Shown one piece after another: positions 10,070-20,025 of a stretch of DNA of 64,000 nt. Both the position numbers and the translations under genes were made by a program. The notes beneath the pieces were generated by a model, which saw nothing but the letters and a program-made list of their open reading frames with translations, was not told where the DNA came from and made no database searches. Positions within the stretch are counted from its first letter, which is position 1. Each line of letters begins with the position of its first letter. The DNA lies in NCBI RefSeq assembly GCF_013283645.1, contig NZ_JABEKV010000003.1:186001-250000 (forward strand). The letters are read 5' to 3'. Origin of the DNA: Sinorhizobium psoraleae. Its GTDB lineage: Bacteria; Pseudomonadota; Alphaproteobacteria; Rhizobiales; Rhizobiaceae.

Positions 10070-11374
10070 ATGCGCCGTATCGTTATCACAGGCATGGGAG
10101 CAGTCAGTCCGCTCGGAGCCAATGTGGCGACGTCCTGGTCTCGGCTCTTGTCTGGTCGTTCGGGAATCCGGCGGCTTCCGGACGGCGTCGTCGGTGACCT
10201 GCCGGCGAAGATCGGCGGGACGGTTCCCTCCCTGGAAGAAGACCCCGAAGCTGGCTTCGATCCGAATACCGTCTTTGCTCCAAAGGATCAGCGCAAGGTC
10301 GACCGGTTTATTCTCTTCGCGTTGGCGGCGGCGGAAGAGGCGCTTGCTCAGGCGGAATGGAAGCCGGCCTCCGAAGACGACCGTGCCCGCACCGCCACGA
10401 TCATCGCGTCGGGCATCGGCGGGTTCCCCGCCATAACTGAAGCGGTGCGAACGGTCGATCAGCGCGGTGCCCGACGGCTTTCACCCTTCACGGTGCCGTC
10501 ATTCCTGGTGAACCTGGCAGCTGGACAAATCTCCATCCGCTACGGCTTCAAAGGTCCGCTCGGCGCGCCGGTGACGGCGTGCGCGGCCGGCATTCAGGCG
10601 ATCGGCGATGCGGCTCGTCTTATCCGCGCCAATGAAGCCGACATTGCGGTGTGCGGCGGAACGGAAGCATGCATGAATATTGTCAGCCTCGGCGGTTTTG
10701 CCGCGGCACGCTCTCTTTCGACGGGGTTCAATGACATACCTTATCAGGCCTCGCGTCCCTTCGACATGTTGCGTGACGGCTTCGTCATGGGCGAAGGCGC
10801 CGGCATCCTGGTCATCGAGGCATTGAGCCACGCGCTTGCGCGCGGTGCAAAACCCCTAGCCGAGCTCGTCGGCTACGGCACGACTGCGGACGCTCACCAC
10901 GTCACTTCCGGTCCCGAGGACGGCGATGGTGCGCGCCGGGCCATGGAGATCGCGATTGCCCAGGCCGGAATTTCGCCGCGAGAGATCCGCCACCTCAATG
11001 CGCACGCGACCTCCACGCCGGTCGGCGACCTCGGGGAAATAGCGGCGATCAAGAGGGTCTTCGGCGCAGAATCCAGCATAGCTGTCAGCGGAACGAAGTC
11101 CGCGACCGGACACCTGCTCGGAGCTGCCGGCGGGCTCGAAGCCATCTTCACGATCCTGGCGCTCAGGGATCAGGTGGCCCCGCCAACGCTCAATTTGAGC
11201 GCTCCTGATCCGGCCGGCGACGGGATTGACTTCGTCGCAAATCAGGCCCGGCCCGCGGAGATGGACTACGCGATCTCCAACGGTTTCGGCTTCGGAGGTG
11301 TCAACGCCAGCGCCGTGTTCCGACGTTGGACGGACAAATTGGCCGGTGCCGGAATGCCCGTGGCTGAAGCTTAG
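10070..11374 (+). CDS. 3-oxoacyl-[acyl-carrier-protein] synthase II-like protein
   Basis: A 434-residue FabF-type condensing enzyme that elongates an acyl chain on ACP with malonyl-ACP. The catalytic Cys is in GAPVTACAAGIQAIGDAARL and the two His are in HLNAHATSTPVGD and GTKSATGHLLGAAGG, so all active-site residues are present. The ATG at 10070 is preferred over 10052 because GGAGAG lies just upstream of it. It is not in a fab cluster but follows a TetR gene and precedes an SDR, so it may serve a special lipid or metabolite rather than bulk fatty acid synthesis. Confidence 0.9.
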   Translation: MRRIVITGMGAVSPLGANVATSWSRLLSGRSGIRRLPDGVVGDLPAKIGGTVPSLEEDPEAGFDPNTVFAPKDQRKVDRFILFALAAAEEALAQAEWKPASEDDRARTATIIASGIGGFPAITEAVRTVDQRGARRLSPFTVPSFLVNLAAGQISIRYGFKGPLGAPVTACAAGIQAIGDAARLIRANEADIAVCGGTEACMNIVSLGGFAAARSLSTGFNDIPYQASRPFDMLRDGFVMGEGAGILVIEALSHALARGAKPLAELVGYGTTADAHHVTSGPEDGDGARRAMEIAIAQAGISPREIRHLNAHATSTPVGDLGEIAAIKRVFGAESSIAVSGTKSATGHLLGAAGGLEAIFTILALRDQVAPPTLNLSAPDPAGDGIDFVANQARPAEMDYAISNGFGFGGVNASAVFRRWTDKLAGAGMPVAEA

Positions 11375-11443
11375 CGGGCAGCATGAACGAGAGCGCTTAC
11401 GTCATTTGCAACCGAAATCAGCACAAAGAAGGAAGTGGTTTCC

Positions 11444-12259
11444 ATGAACAAAGCCAATCTTGGCGTCGCCCTGGTGACTGGCGCATCGACCGGCATCGGG
11501 CGCGCAACGGCCAGAGCCCTTCAGCGCGCGGGCTTTCGGGTCTTCGGAACCAGCCGCCGTGCGGCGGCCGAAGGATCCGACGGCGTCACCATGTTGAGCT
11601 GTGACGTGACCGATGACGCATCCGTGGCGAAACTGATCGAGGAGGTGCTAGCCGAGACAGGGCGTATCGACCTGCTCGTCAACAATGCCGGCATTGGACT
11701 GCTCGGCGGAGCGGAGGAGTCCTCAACTGCCCAGGCTCAGGCACTGTTCGACGTGAACGTCTTCGGCGTTCTTCGCGTCACCAACGCGGTGTTGCCAACA
11801 ATGCGGAGTCAAGGGAAGGGCAGGATCATCAACATGAGTTCCATTCTGGGGCTGATCCCGTCGCCCTACAATGCTCTCTATGCATCGACCAAACATGCCG
11901 TCGAAGGCTATTCCGAATCGCTCGATCACGAACTGCGCACATTCGGAATTCGGGTGGCGCTCGTCGAGCCCGGCTATACCCGCACCGCCTTCGAGGAAAA
12001 CATAACCAGGCCCGATCGTTCGCTTGCTGTCTACGATGCGGTGCGCGCAGACATGGAAGTCCAGATGCGCGAGAGCGTCGAAAAAGGCGACGACCCCGAG
12101 ATTGTGGCAGAGACGGTTGTCAAAGCGGCTACGGCCAAGGCGCCGAGAAGACGTTACACCGCGGGCAAACTGGCCGGCCAAGTTCGCTTGCTGCGCCGTT
12201 TCGTCCCCGAATCCGCTTTCGACAAGAGCTTGCGGAAACAGACCGGTCTGCCGGTCTGA
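11444..12259 (+). CDS. Short-chain dehydrogenase/reductase
   Basis: A 271-residue classical SDR. The NAD(P) motif is VTGASTGIGRA near residue 12, the structural motif LLVNNAG follows near residue 80, and the active-site Ser-Tyr-Lys is seen as NMSSILGL then YNALYASTKHAVEGYSES. The C-terminal extension PRRRYTAGKLAGQVRLLRRF is typical of SDRs acting on lipophilic substrates. It follows the fabF-like gene by 69 bp on the same strand and might reduce its product. The start ATG 11444 has GGAAG upstream; the substrate is unknown. Confidence 0.87.
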   Translation: MNKANLGVALVTGASTGIGRATARALQRAGFRVFGTSRRAAAEGSDGVTMLSCDVTDDASVAKLIEEVLAETGRIDLLVNNAGIGLLGGAEESSTAQAQALFDVNVFGVLRVTNAVLPTMRSQGKGRIINMSSILGLIPSPYNALYASTKHAVEGYSESLDHELRTFGIRVALVEPGYTRTAFEENITRPDRSLAVYDAVRADMEVQMRESVEKGDDPEIVAETVVKAATAKAPRRRYTAGKLAGQVRLLRRFVPESAFDKSLRKQTGLPV

Positions 12260-12301
12260 TGTCGATAATGTTCGTTCCGCGCGAGGCAAGACAGTCGAAC
12301 G

Positions 12302-12326
12302 ACAGCGCCGCGCGTCTTATCAGACG
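12302..12326 (+). repeat. Partial RIME1-like intergenic element
   Basis: ACAGCGCCGCGCGTCTTATC followed by AGACG is identical to the first half of the first palindrome in the fuller copy at 50553-50660. The rest of the element is missing here. Confidence 0.6.
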
Positions 12327-12529
12327 TGGGCCAGCCGAGCGACCTGCTCAAGCGGTTCTGGAAGTCTAAGAGCCCTGGAGGCGAACTTGACCTTAAGCTC
12401 CGGGACGTTGTTCGGAAGCTTTGTCGCCTCGCTCATCTTCGTGACCGCCTCCATGCTCGCCCCTTATTTCAACGCGACGGCTGCCTTCTGTGAGACGGAC
12501 TCGATGCAGGAATGTCCTCCGCATCTTGT

Positions 12530-12655
12530 CGACTTGGTCGCAGGATGCAGGCTATCGCGTTCCACGAACGGGTAATCGAGATAACCGGCGAGCCGCTCCC
12601 CGACCGAGCTTTTGCCGCAGCCGGATACGTCCATCATCACGATCGGGCCGAGGGC
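12530..12655 (-). pseudogene. gntK: Remnant of gluconokinase N-terminus
   Basis: The minus strand reads PIVMMDVSGCGKSSVGERLA and YPFVERDSLHPA, the P-loop and substrate region of small gluconokinases, which phosphorylate gluconate. After LHPA the frame shifts at about 12548; the adjacent frame gives DQVDKMRR, like the family's next conserved stretch, and then homology ends. Only about 42 of roughly 170 residues remain. It sits just downstream of the gluconate 5-dehydrogenase gene, so a former gluconate operon has been truncated. Confidence 0.65.
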
Positions 12656-12665
12656 GCTCGCCGCC

Positions 12666-13433
12666 TTAGAGGCTGGTCGTGATGCCGCCGTCGACATAGA
12701 GCGTGTGTCCGTTGACGAAGGAGGAAGCCCCGGCTGCCAGGAAGACCGCCGCGCCGACCAGTTCCTCGACATTGCCCCAGCGGCCGGCCGGCGTGCGGTT
12801 CTCCAGCCAGGACGAGAACTCGGTGCTGTCGACCAGCGCCTGATTGAGCGGTGTCTTGAAATAGCCGGGAGCGATCGCATTGATCTGAAGGCCGTATCGC
12901 GCCCAATCCGTACACATGCCGCGCGTCAGGTTTTTCACCGCCCCCTTGGTCGCCGTATAGGGCGCGATGCCGGGACGGGCGAGTTCACTCTGCACCGAGG
13001 CGATGTTGATGATCTTACCGCGCCCTCGCCCGATCATGTGGCGAGCAACCGCCTGGCCGACATAAAAGACGCTGGAGATATTGGTCTTGAGCAACTGTTC
13101 CCAGCGATCGACAGGAAAGTCTTCGAGCGGGGTGCGGAACTGCATGCCGGCATTGTTGATCAGGATATCGATCGGTCCGATATCCTTCTCGATGGCATTC
13201 ACCCCCCGCCCAACGGCAGCATGGTCGGTGACGTCGAAGTCGGAAACGGACACCTCGTGCCCGGCGCTTCGCAGCGATTGGGCTGCATTCTCAAGCTTGT
13301 CGCGGTCGCGGCCGTTCAGAATGATGGCCGCACCGTGCTCGGCCAGACCGCGCGCGAGCGCATAGCCAATGCCCTGGGACGATCCCGTCACCAACGCGCG
13401 GGAACCGGAAAGATCAAATAGAGGGAAGGTCAT
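12666..13433 (-). CDS. gno: Gluconate 5-dehydrogenase (SDR family)
   Basis: A 255-residue SDR that most resembles Gno/IdnO, which interconverts D-gluconate and 5-keto-D-gluconate with NADP(H). The signature start is MTFPLFDLSGSRALVTGSSQ with the cofactor loop GSSQGIGYALARG, then LINNAGMQFRTPLEDF and the active-site YTATKGAVKNLTRGM. C-terminal features are NAIAPGYFKTPLN and FVNGHTLYVDGGITTSL. The ATG at 13433 has AAGGAGG six bases upstream. The adjacent gntK stub supports a gluconate role. No gluconate transporter is close. Confidence 0.85.
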   Translation of the reverse strand: MTFPLFDLSGSRALVTGSSQGIGYALARGLAEHGAAIILNGRDRDKLENAAQSLRSAGHEVSVSDFDVTDHAAVGRGVNAIEKDIGPIDILINNAGMQFRTPLEDFPVDRWEQLLKTNISSVFYVGQAVARHMIGRGRGKIINIASVQSELARPGIAPYTATKGAVKNLTRGMCTDWARYGLQINAIAPGYFKTPLNQALVDSTEFSSWLENRTPAGRWGNVEELVGAAVFLAAGASSFVNGHTLYVDGGITTSL

Positions 13434-13820
13434 GAAACCTCCTTGCGAGGATAGAATGGAAACACCACACGGCAGCAAGCCCGGCTCGGATGTCTATGAT
13501 CAGCCCTTTGGCCTTCAAAACCGATTCCAGCTTGCTGACGTCGATCACCGACTTAGCCTGTTTATGGGCTTCGATATAGCCGGCCTCTCCTCGGACCCGG
13601 GATGGGCTCCATCGGCATGATGATGCAGCGGTAAGTTCAGCAAGTGGCGCAGAGCGGTCGCCAGATGATTCGCGTGGACGGTCGGCTCCCGCCCTCTTAG
13701 ATGTTGAGGCGCCGGCTCGTTGAGGCCATCGTTCAGCTTTTGATCTTGCTATCGTCTATCCGTGGCCGTTTAATGTTGAAAGGCCGCTGGCGGCAAACTG
13801 GCGGAGGAGAGCCCGCGCTC
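13434..13820. other. Intergenic stretch, no gene assigned
   Basis: About 390 bases lie between the divergent gno and pcm genes. On the minus strand an open stretch at about 13480-13590 reads AGYIEAHKQAKSVIDVSKLE and LKAKGLIIDIRAG. It looks protein-like but lacks a start with a ribosome site and I cannot place it. It may be another gene remnant. Confidence 0.35.
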
Positions 13821-14492
13821 ATGAAGCCAATGACCGAAAAGCACCTCGCGGTTCTGCGCAGGCATATGGTCGAGGTCATCGAAATCCAAACTGACCTTGC
13901 AAGCGAAGAACTCGGCAAGTCGGCGCTCGATGAGCGGGTGTTGGCAGCGATGCGGCAGGTGCCGCGGCATCTCTTCGTACCTGCCGCGGTTGCACCTTTT
14001 GCCTACGAGGACATGCCGCTGCCGATCGGCTTCGATAAAACCCTGTCGCAGCCCTTCATCGTCGCTCTGATGACTGATCTCCTTGCACCCCAACCGCATG
14101 AGTCCGTGCTCGAGGTCGGCACCGGGCTTGGCTACCAAGCCGCAATCCTCGCCGAACTCGCCGGCCAAATTTGGAGCGTCGAAATCATCGAGGAGTTCGC
14201 AAGCCATGCCGAGGCTCTCCTGCAGCGCCTCGGCATGTCAAATGTGGGCATTCGTATCGGCGACGGGTCCCGCGGCTGGCCTGAGCGCGCGCCATTCGAC
14301 AAGATCCTGGTCACGGCAGCGGCTGAGGAGCCGCCGCCGGCTTTGCTTGAGCAGCTCAAGCCGATGGGCCGTCTGGTTCTTCCTGTGGGCTCGGAAGAAC
14401 AGTTGCTGACTGTCATAGACAAGGATTCGGCAGGACAACTCGAGGCCCGCGAACTCATCCCGGTTCGATTCAGCCAGCTTGAGGCGGTCTAG
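13821..14492 (+). CDS. Protein-L-isoaspartate O-methyltransferase family protein
   Basis: A 223-residue SAM-dependent methyltransferase that would repair isoaspartyl residues in damaged proteins. The PCMT features are DERVLAAMRQVPRHLFVP, the substrate-side DMPLPIGFDKTLSQPFIVAL and SAM motif I as VLEVGTGLGYQAAILAEL, followed by GDGSRGWPERAPFDKILVTA. The start at 13821 (MKPMTEKHLA) is chosen on homology and a GGAGGAGAG upstream. The frame is open further but that part looks non-coding. It stands alone, near oxyR-katG, which would fit stress protection. Confidence 0.88.
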   Translation: MKPMTEKHLAVLRRHMVEVIEIQTDLASEELGKSALDERVLAAMRQVPRHLFVPAAVAPFAYEDMPLPIGFDKTLSQPFIVALMTDLLAPQPHESVLEVGTGLGYQAAILAELAGQIWSVEIIEEFASHAEALLQRLGMSNVGIRIGDGSRGWPERAPFDKILVTAAAEEPPPALLEQLKPMGRLVLPVGSEEQLLTVIDKDSAGQLEARELIPVRFSQLEAV

Positions 14493-14527
14493 TGCGCGTG
14501 CGTTCGGCGCGCTTAGCTCCGTCAAAT

Positions 14528-14638
14528 TCACGAAGCTGTTGAGTTTACGCTTGCATAAACAGCAAGCAGGGTGACCCCAATAACGGCCCAAGCAACAAAA
14601 GTGCTCTTGGCGATCTAAGCTGACGCCACCTGAGACAT
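14528..14638 (-). pseudogene. Possible tiny membrane protein interrupted by an in-frame amber codon
   Basis: Starting 27 bp after the oxyR stop, GGAGAGAG precedes an ATG. The frame reads MSQVASA, then TAG, then IAKSTFVAWAVIGVTLLAVY and ASVNSTAS before TGA. The second part is a good single transmembrane helix. Either a nonsense mutation has split a 36-residue protein, or the helix is a chance reading. There is no alternative start with a ribosome site for the second part. Confidence 0.3.
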
Positions 14639-14665
14639 CGCTCTCTCCGGTCCCTGCTCGGCAAC

Positions 14666-15589
14666 TCAACTGCGCAGTAGATCCTGCATTTGACCTTGTT
14701 TTTGCAACCCGACTTCGCGAACGATCTCGGCGATCCGGGTGAACTGTGAAGACAGGGGATTCGTCTTCCGCCACACCATTCCTATGGTCCGAGAAGGACG
14801 CGGCTTGGCCAAGCGAGACATGCACACCCTGGCGGATAGCGTCTCCGTATAAACCGCCATCTGCGGAACGAGAGTGACGCCGATGCCGGCACCCACCATC
14901 TGGACAAGTGTGGAAAGAGAGCTCCCCTCCATCAACTCGCGTGTAGGCAAGGCCGAGACATTGCAGAAGGAAAGGGCCTGGTCTCTGAAGCAGTGGCCCT
15001 CCTCAAGCAGCAGCAGCTTCATCTCGTGAAGTTTGTCGGAACTGGGCACCGGTTTGCCCGCATCTTCCAGTGGACGCACCAACACGAATTCCTCATCGAA
15101 GAGCGGGACCTCTTCCAGCGCAGGTTCGGAAACCGGCAGTGCGACGATCGCCGCGTCGAGCCGGGCTTCCAAGAGGTTTTCGATCAGCTTCTGAGTGATT
15201 GCCTCGCGCGGCCTGGGTTCCAGACCGGGGTAGCGCTGGGTGAGCGTCTTTATGATATCGGGAAGAAGATAGGGCGCGACAGTAGGAATAACGCCGATTC
15301 GAAGGCGACCGGCGAGCGGACCATGCGCCGCGCGCGCCAGGTCCTGTAGTTCGTCAACTGAGCGCAGGATCGAGCGAACCCTTCCTGCGAACTCCTCGCC
15401 AAGGCCTGTGAGACGAATTTTCCGGCCCCCTCTTTCCACCAAGGGAGCACCGATCAAGTCTTCCAATTCCCTTATCTGCACGGACAACGCCGGCTGGGAA
15501 ATTGCGCATGCCTCAGCCGCCCGTCCGAAGTGGCCCAATCTCGCGAGGGCGTCGAAATAGCGCAGGTGTTTCATGGACAACCCAATCAT
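14666..15589 (-). CDS. oxyR: Hydrogen peroxide-sensing LysR regulator OxyR
   Basis: A 307-residue LysR-type activator/repressor. The winged HTH lies in residues 6-65 (MKHLRYFDALARLGHFGRAA, then AISQPALSVQIRELEDLIGA). The peroxide-sensing Cys pair is present in EEGHCFRDQALSFCNV, spaced as in OxyR, which distinguishes it from other LysR proteins. It is divergent from katG with 175 bp between the starts, the classic OxyR-katG arrangement. An internal ATG six codons in (15574) is an alternative start. I could not fix an exact OxyR operator in the gap by eye. Confidence 0.92.
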   Translation of the reverse strand: MIGLSMKHLRYFDALARLGHFGRAAEACAISQPALSVQIRELEDLIGAPLVERGGRKIRLTGLGEEFAGRVRSILRSVDELQDLARAAHGPLAGRLRIGVIPTVAPYLLPDIIKTLTQRYPGLEPRPREAITQKLIENLLEARLDAAIVALPVSEPALEEVPLFDEEFVLVRPLEDAGKPVPSSDKLHEMKLLLLEEGHCFRDQALSFCNVSALPTRELMEGSSLSTLVQMVGAGIGVTLVPQMAVYTETLSARVCMSRLAKPRPSRTIGMVWRKTNPLSSQFTRIAEIVREVGLQKQGQMQDLLRS

Positions 15590-15677
15590 AACCTCAGCAT
15601 ATGGGAGCCTTTAGAATATACAATTGGAATTTATCGTCAGGCTTGGCTACTGCATCGGTACTGCTAGTGGGTCTTGA

Positions 15678-17939
<2,262 letters not shown>

Positions 17940-17960
17940 GGCTCCCTCGGAATCGCATGC

Positions 17961-17988
17961 CCCATCCCTGGGTTTTCCCGGGGGTGGG
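17961..17988. terminator. Hairpin between convergent katG and the small gene
   Basis: CCCATCCCTGGG pairs with CCCGGGGGTGGG around a TTTT loop, a 12-bp stem with two G-U pairs, followed by TCACTTGTTTTC. It begins 22 bp after the katG stop and ends next to the stop of the opposing small gene, so it may serve both strands. Confidence 0.6.
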
Positions 17989-18192
17989 TCACTTGTTTTC
18001 CGCGCGAGACCGTTCGGAACGATTCGCCGGATCACCCGCAGGGTCGTCCATCTGCCTGCCGCCGCGCTTCGATGGTGCCTTCCCGGCACGTTCCCGCGCA
18101 TGGGCGTCCGGACCGGCCACTATGGTGCCGGGTTTCTTGCTGTCCCGGCGTTCACCTTCCTTGCGATCAGGACGTCGACCCTCTTTGGCCAT
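17989..18192 (-). CDS. Small basic hydrophilic protein
   Basis: A 67-residue, very charged, Arg/Lys/Asp-rich protein without hydrophobic segments (MAKEGRRPDRKEGERRDSKK to NRSERSRAENK). It is likely disordered. AAAAGGAGGG eight bases before the ATG at 18192 is a strong ribosome site and the main support for a real gene. I do not recognise a family, although small disordered proteins of this type are common in rhizobia and are sometimes stress-linked. It is convergent with katG. Confidence 0.5.
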   Translation of the reverse strand: MAKEGRRPDRKEGERRDSKKPGTIVAGPDAHARERAGKAPSKRGGRQMDDPAGDPANRSERSRAENK

Positions 18193-18414
18193 GATGTACA
18201 CCCTCCTTTTTGAACTATAACCTCAACGGCGCTGGCCGTGCCTTGTTCCGGAAATGTAATCGGTGTTGAGGATGAAAAAGTCCTTGGTGCCGTGCCGCTC
18301 TGTCAGGAACTCTGCCACCGCCTGCCCTGCGAGATCGCCCGAGACGTCGTGACTCACCGTACGGTGATGCCCCGCAACGGCGACGCAGTTGACCGTGATG
18401 CCGTCGACGCCGAC

Positions 18415-20025
18415 CTATTTTGCAGCGTCAGCCAGGATCATGTCCGCCGCCTTTTCCGCAATCATGAAGACGGCCGCCTGGGTGTTTCCGGATACCATCT
18501 TCGGCATGATCGAGGCGTCGGCGATGCGTAGGCCTTCAATGCCGCGCAGCTTCAGCGTCGGGTCCGCCACGGCTTTCTCGTCCGTTCCCATCCGGCATGT
18601 GCCGCAGATGTGGTAAATCGTCTGGCCATTGGAACGGGCGAAATCCAGCCAATCCGCATCCGTGCGGCAATCAGGCCCGGGGCTTGTTTCCATATCGCGG
18701 AAGGCATCCATCGGCGCCTGTTCGACGATATGGCGGGCAATCTTCATGCCTTCCACCATGACGCGGCGGTCCTCTTCCTCCGCGAGGAAATTGGGCCGGA
18801 TCGAGGGGGCCGCAAGCGGGTCCGGCGAAACAGCATGGATGGTTCCGCGCGACTGCGGCCGCAGCTGCGTCACCCCGATGGTCATGCCGGGCTTGCGGTC
18901 CAGCACCCGCTCGGCGGCGTTCGCATAGCTTGCATGCATGAAGAAGTACTGAACATCCGGGCCTTCCAGCCCTTCGCGGGTCCGCACGAAACCGTGAACG
19001 AGGCCGGTACCAAGCGTGAGTATGCCGCGACGGGTGGCGGCATACTGCGCAACGGCCATTGCCAGCTTCACCCCGCGCGTCTGCTCGTTCAGTGTGACCG
19101 GCCGTTTCACCCGCCAGTTCATGCGGGTGCAGAAGTGGTCGATGTAGTTTTCCCCGACCCCCGGGAGAGCATGAGCCACCGCGAGGCCAAGGTTCTGCAG
19201 AATTGCCGGGTTGCCGATGCCGGAAAGTTCCAGCAATTGCGGCGTCTGCGCCGCACCCGCCGCCAGAATGACCTCCGCCCTCGCCTTGAAACGGAGCTTG
19301 GCATCGCCGATACGCGCGGTGACCCCGGTTGCCCGCTTTCCATCGAGATCGACGGAAAGGACATGCGCCCCGGTCCGGACGCTGAGGTTCTGGCGCTTCA
19401 TTGCCGGCTTCAGATAGGCTTCGGCGGCACTGACGCGGCGGCCGCCGCGCTGGTTCACCTGATAGTAGCCGAAGCCATCCTGGCTCTCGCCGTTGTAGTC
19501 GGGATTGCGCGCGTAACCGGCCTTTTCGGCAGCCCTGATGAAGGCCTCGCCGATTTCCGGGCGGAGTGCGACGGTGCTGAGCGGCAAGAGACCTCCATGC
19601 GCCCGCAGATCGTTTGCGGGGCCGTCATAATCTTCGATGCGCCGGAAGACGGGCAGGACATCGTCGAAACTCCAGCCGCGGCAGCCTGCCTGGGCCCAGC
19701 CGTCATAATCCCGGGGCTGGCCGCGCACGTAGATCATGCCGTTGATCAGCGTCGAGCCGCCGAGGCCCTTGCCGCGCGGCACGGCGATGACGCGGTTCTT
19801 CGTCGCCTCTTCCGGTTCGGACTTGAAGCGCCAATTGTAGGTCGGATCGACCAGCAGCTTGGAGAAGCCGGCGGGGATCCCGATCCACGGGCTACGACCG
19901 ACGCCGCCGGCTTCGAGGAGAAGCACGCTGTGGCGGCCGGATTCCGTCAGGCGGTTGGCGAGTACGCAGCCGGCGTTGCCGCCGCCGACGATGATGTAGT
20001 CGAAGGTTTCCGCCGCAGCCTTCAC
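18415..20025 (-). CDS. GMC-family FAD-dependent oxidoreductase
   Basis: A 536-residue glucose-methanol-choline oxidoreductase that would oxidise an alcohol group using FAD. The Rossmann motif is FDYIIVGGGNAGCVLANRL at the N-terminus, the first GMC signature region is GLGGSTLINGMIYVRGQPRD, and the C-terminal active-site region is YHICGTCRMG then MVSGNTQAAVFMIAEKAAD. No signal peptide is seen. It overlaps the preceding FAD-oxidase gene by 4 bp and is the last gene of the long importer operon. The substrate is unknown; choline dehydrogenase is only the nearest named relative. Confidence 0.9.
   Translation of the reverse strand: MKAAAETFDYIIVGGGNAGCVLANRLTESGRHSVLLLEAGGVGRSPWIGIPAGFSKLLVDPTYNWRFKSEPEEATKNRVIAVPRGKGLGGSTLINGMIYVRGQPRDYDGWAQAGCRGWSFDDVLPVFRRIEDYDGPANDLRAHGGLLPLSTVALRPEIGEAFIRAAEKAGYARNPDYNGESQDGFGYYQVNQRGGRRVSAAEAYLKPAMKRQNLSVRTGAHVLSVDLDGKRATGVTARIGDAKLRFKARAEVILAAGAAQTPQLLELSGIGNPAILQNLGLAVAHALPGVGENYIDHFCTRMNWRVKRPVTLNEQTRGVKLAMAVAQYAATRRGILTLGTGLVHGFVRTREGLEGPDVQYFFMHASYANAAERVLDRKPGMTIGVTQLRPQSRGTIHAVSPDPLAAPSIRPNFLAEEEDRRVMVEGMKIARHIVEQAPMDAFRDMETSPGPDCRTDADWLDFARSNGQTIYHICGTCRMGTDEKAVADPTLKLRGIEGLRIADASIMPKMVSGNTQAAVFMIAEKAADMILADAAK

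Larger units (their letters stand above)
12260..12665. other. Gene-poor stretch with repeat and kinase remnant
   Basis: This 400-base gap contains a partial RIME1-like repeat (12302-12326) and a gntK remnant (about 12530-12655). Between them the minus strand is open for about 44 codons (from about 12460 to 12322, beginning MEAVTKMSEATKLPNNVPEL). I do not recognise that peptide and do not call it a gene. Confidence 0.5.

Noticed and set aside
12464-12880. A minus-strand frame covering the gntK remnant and part of gno as one gene
   Set aside because: Its first two thirds is an out-of-frame reading of gno; only the short P-loop part is homologous to a real protein.
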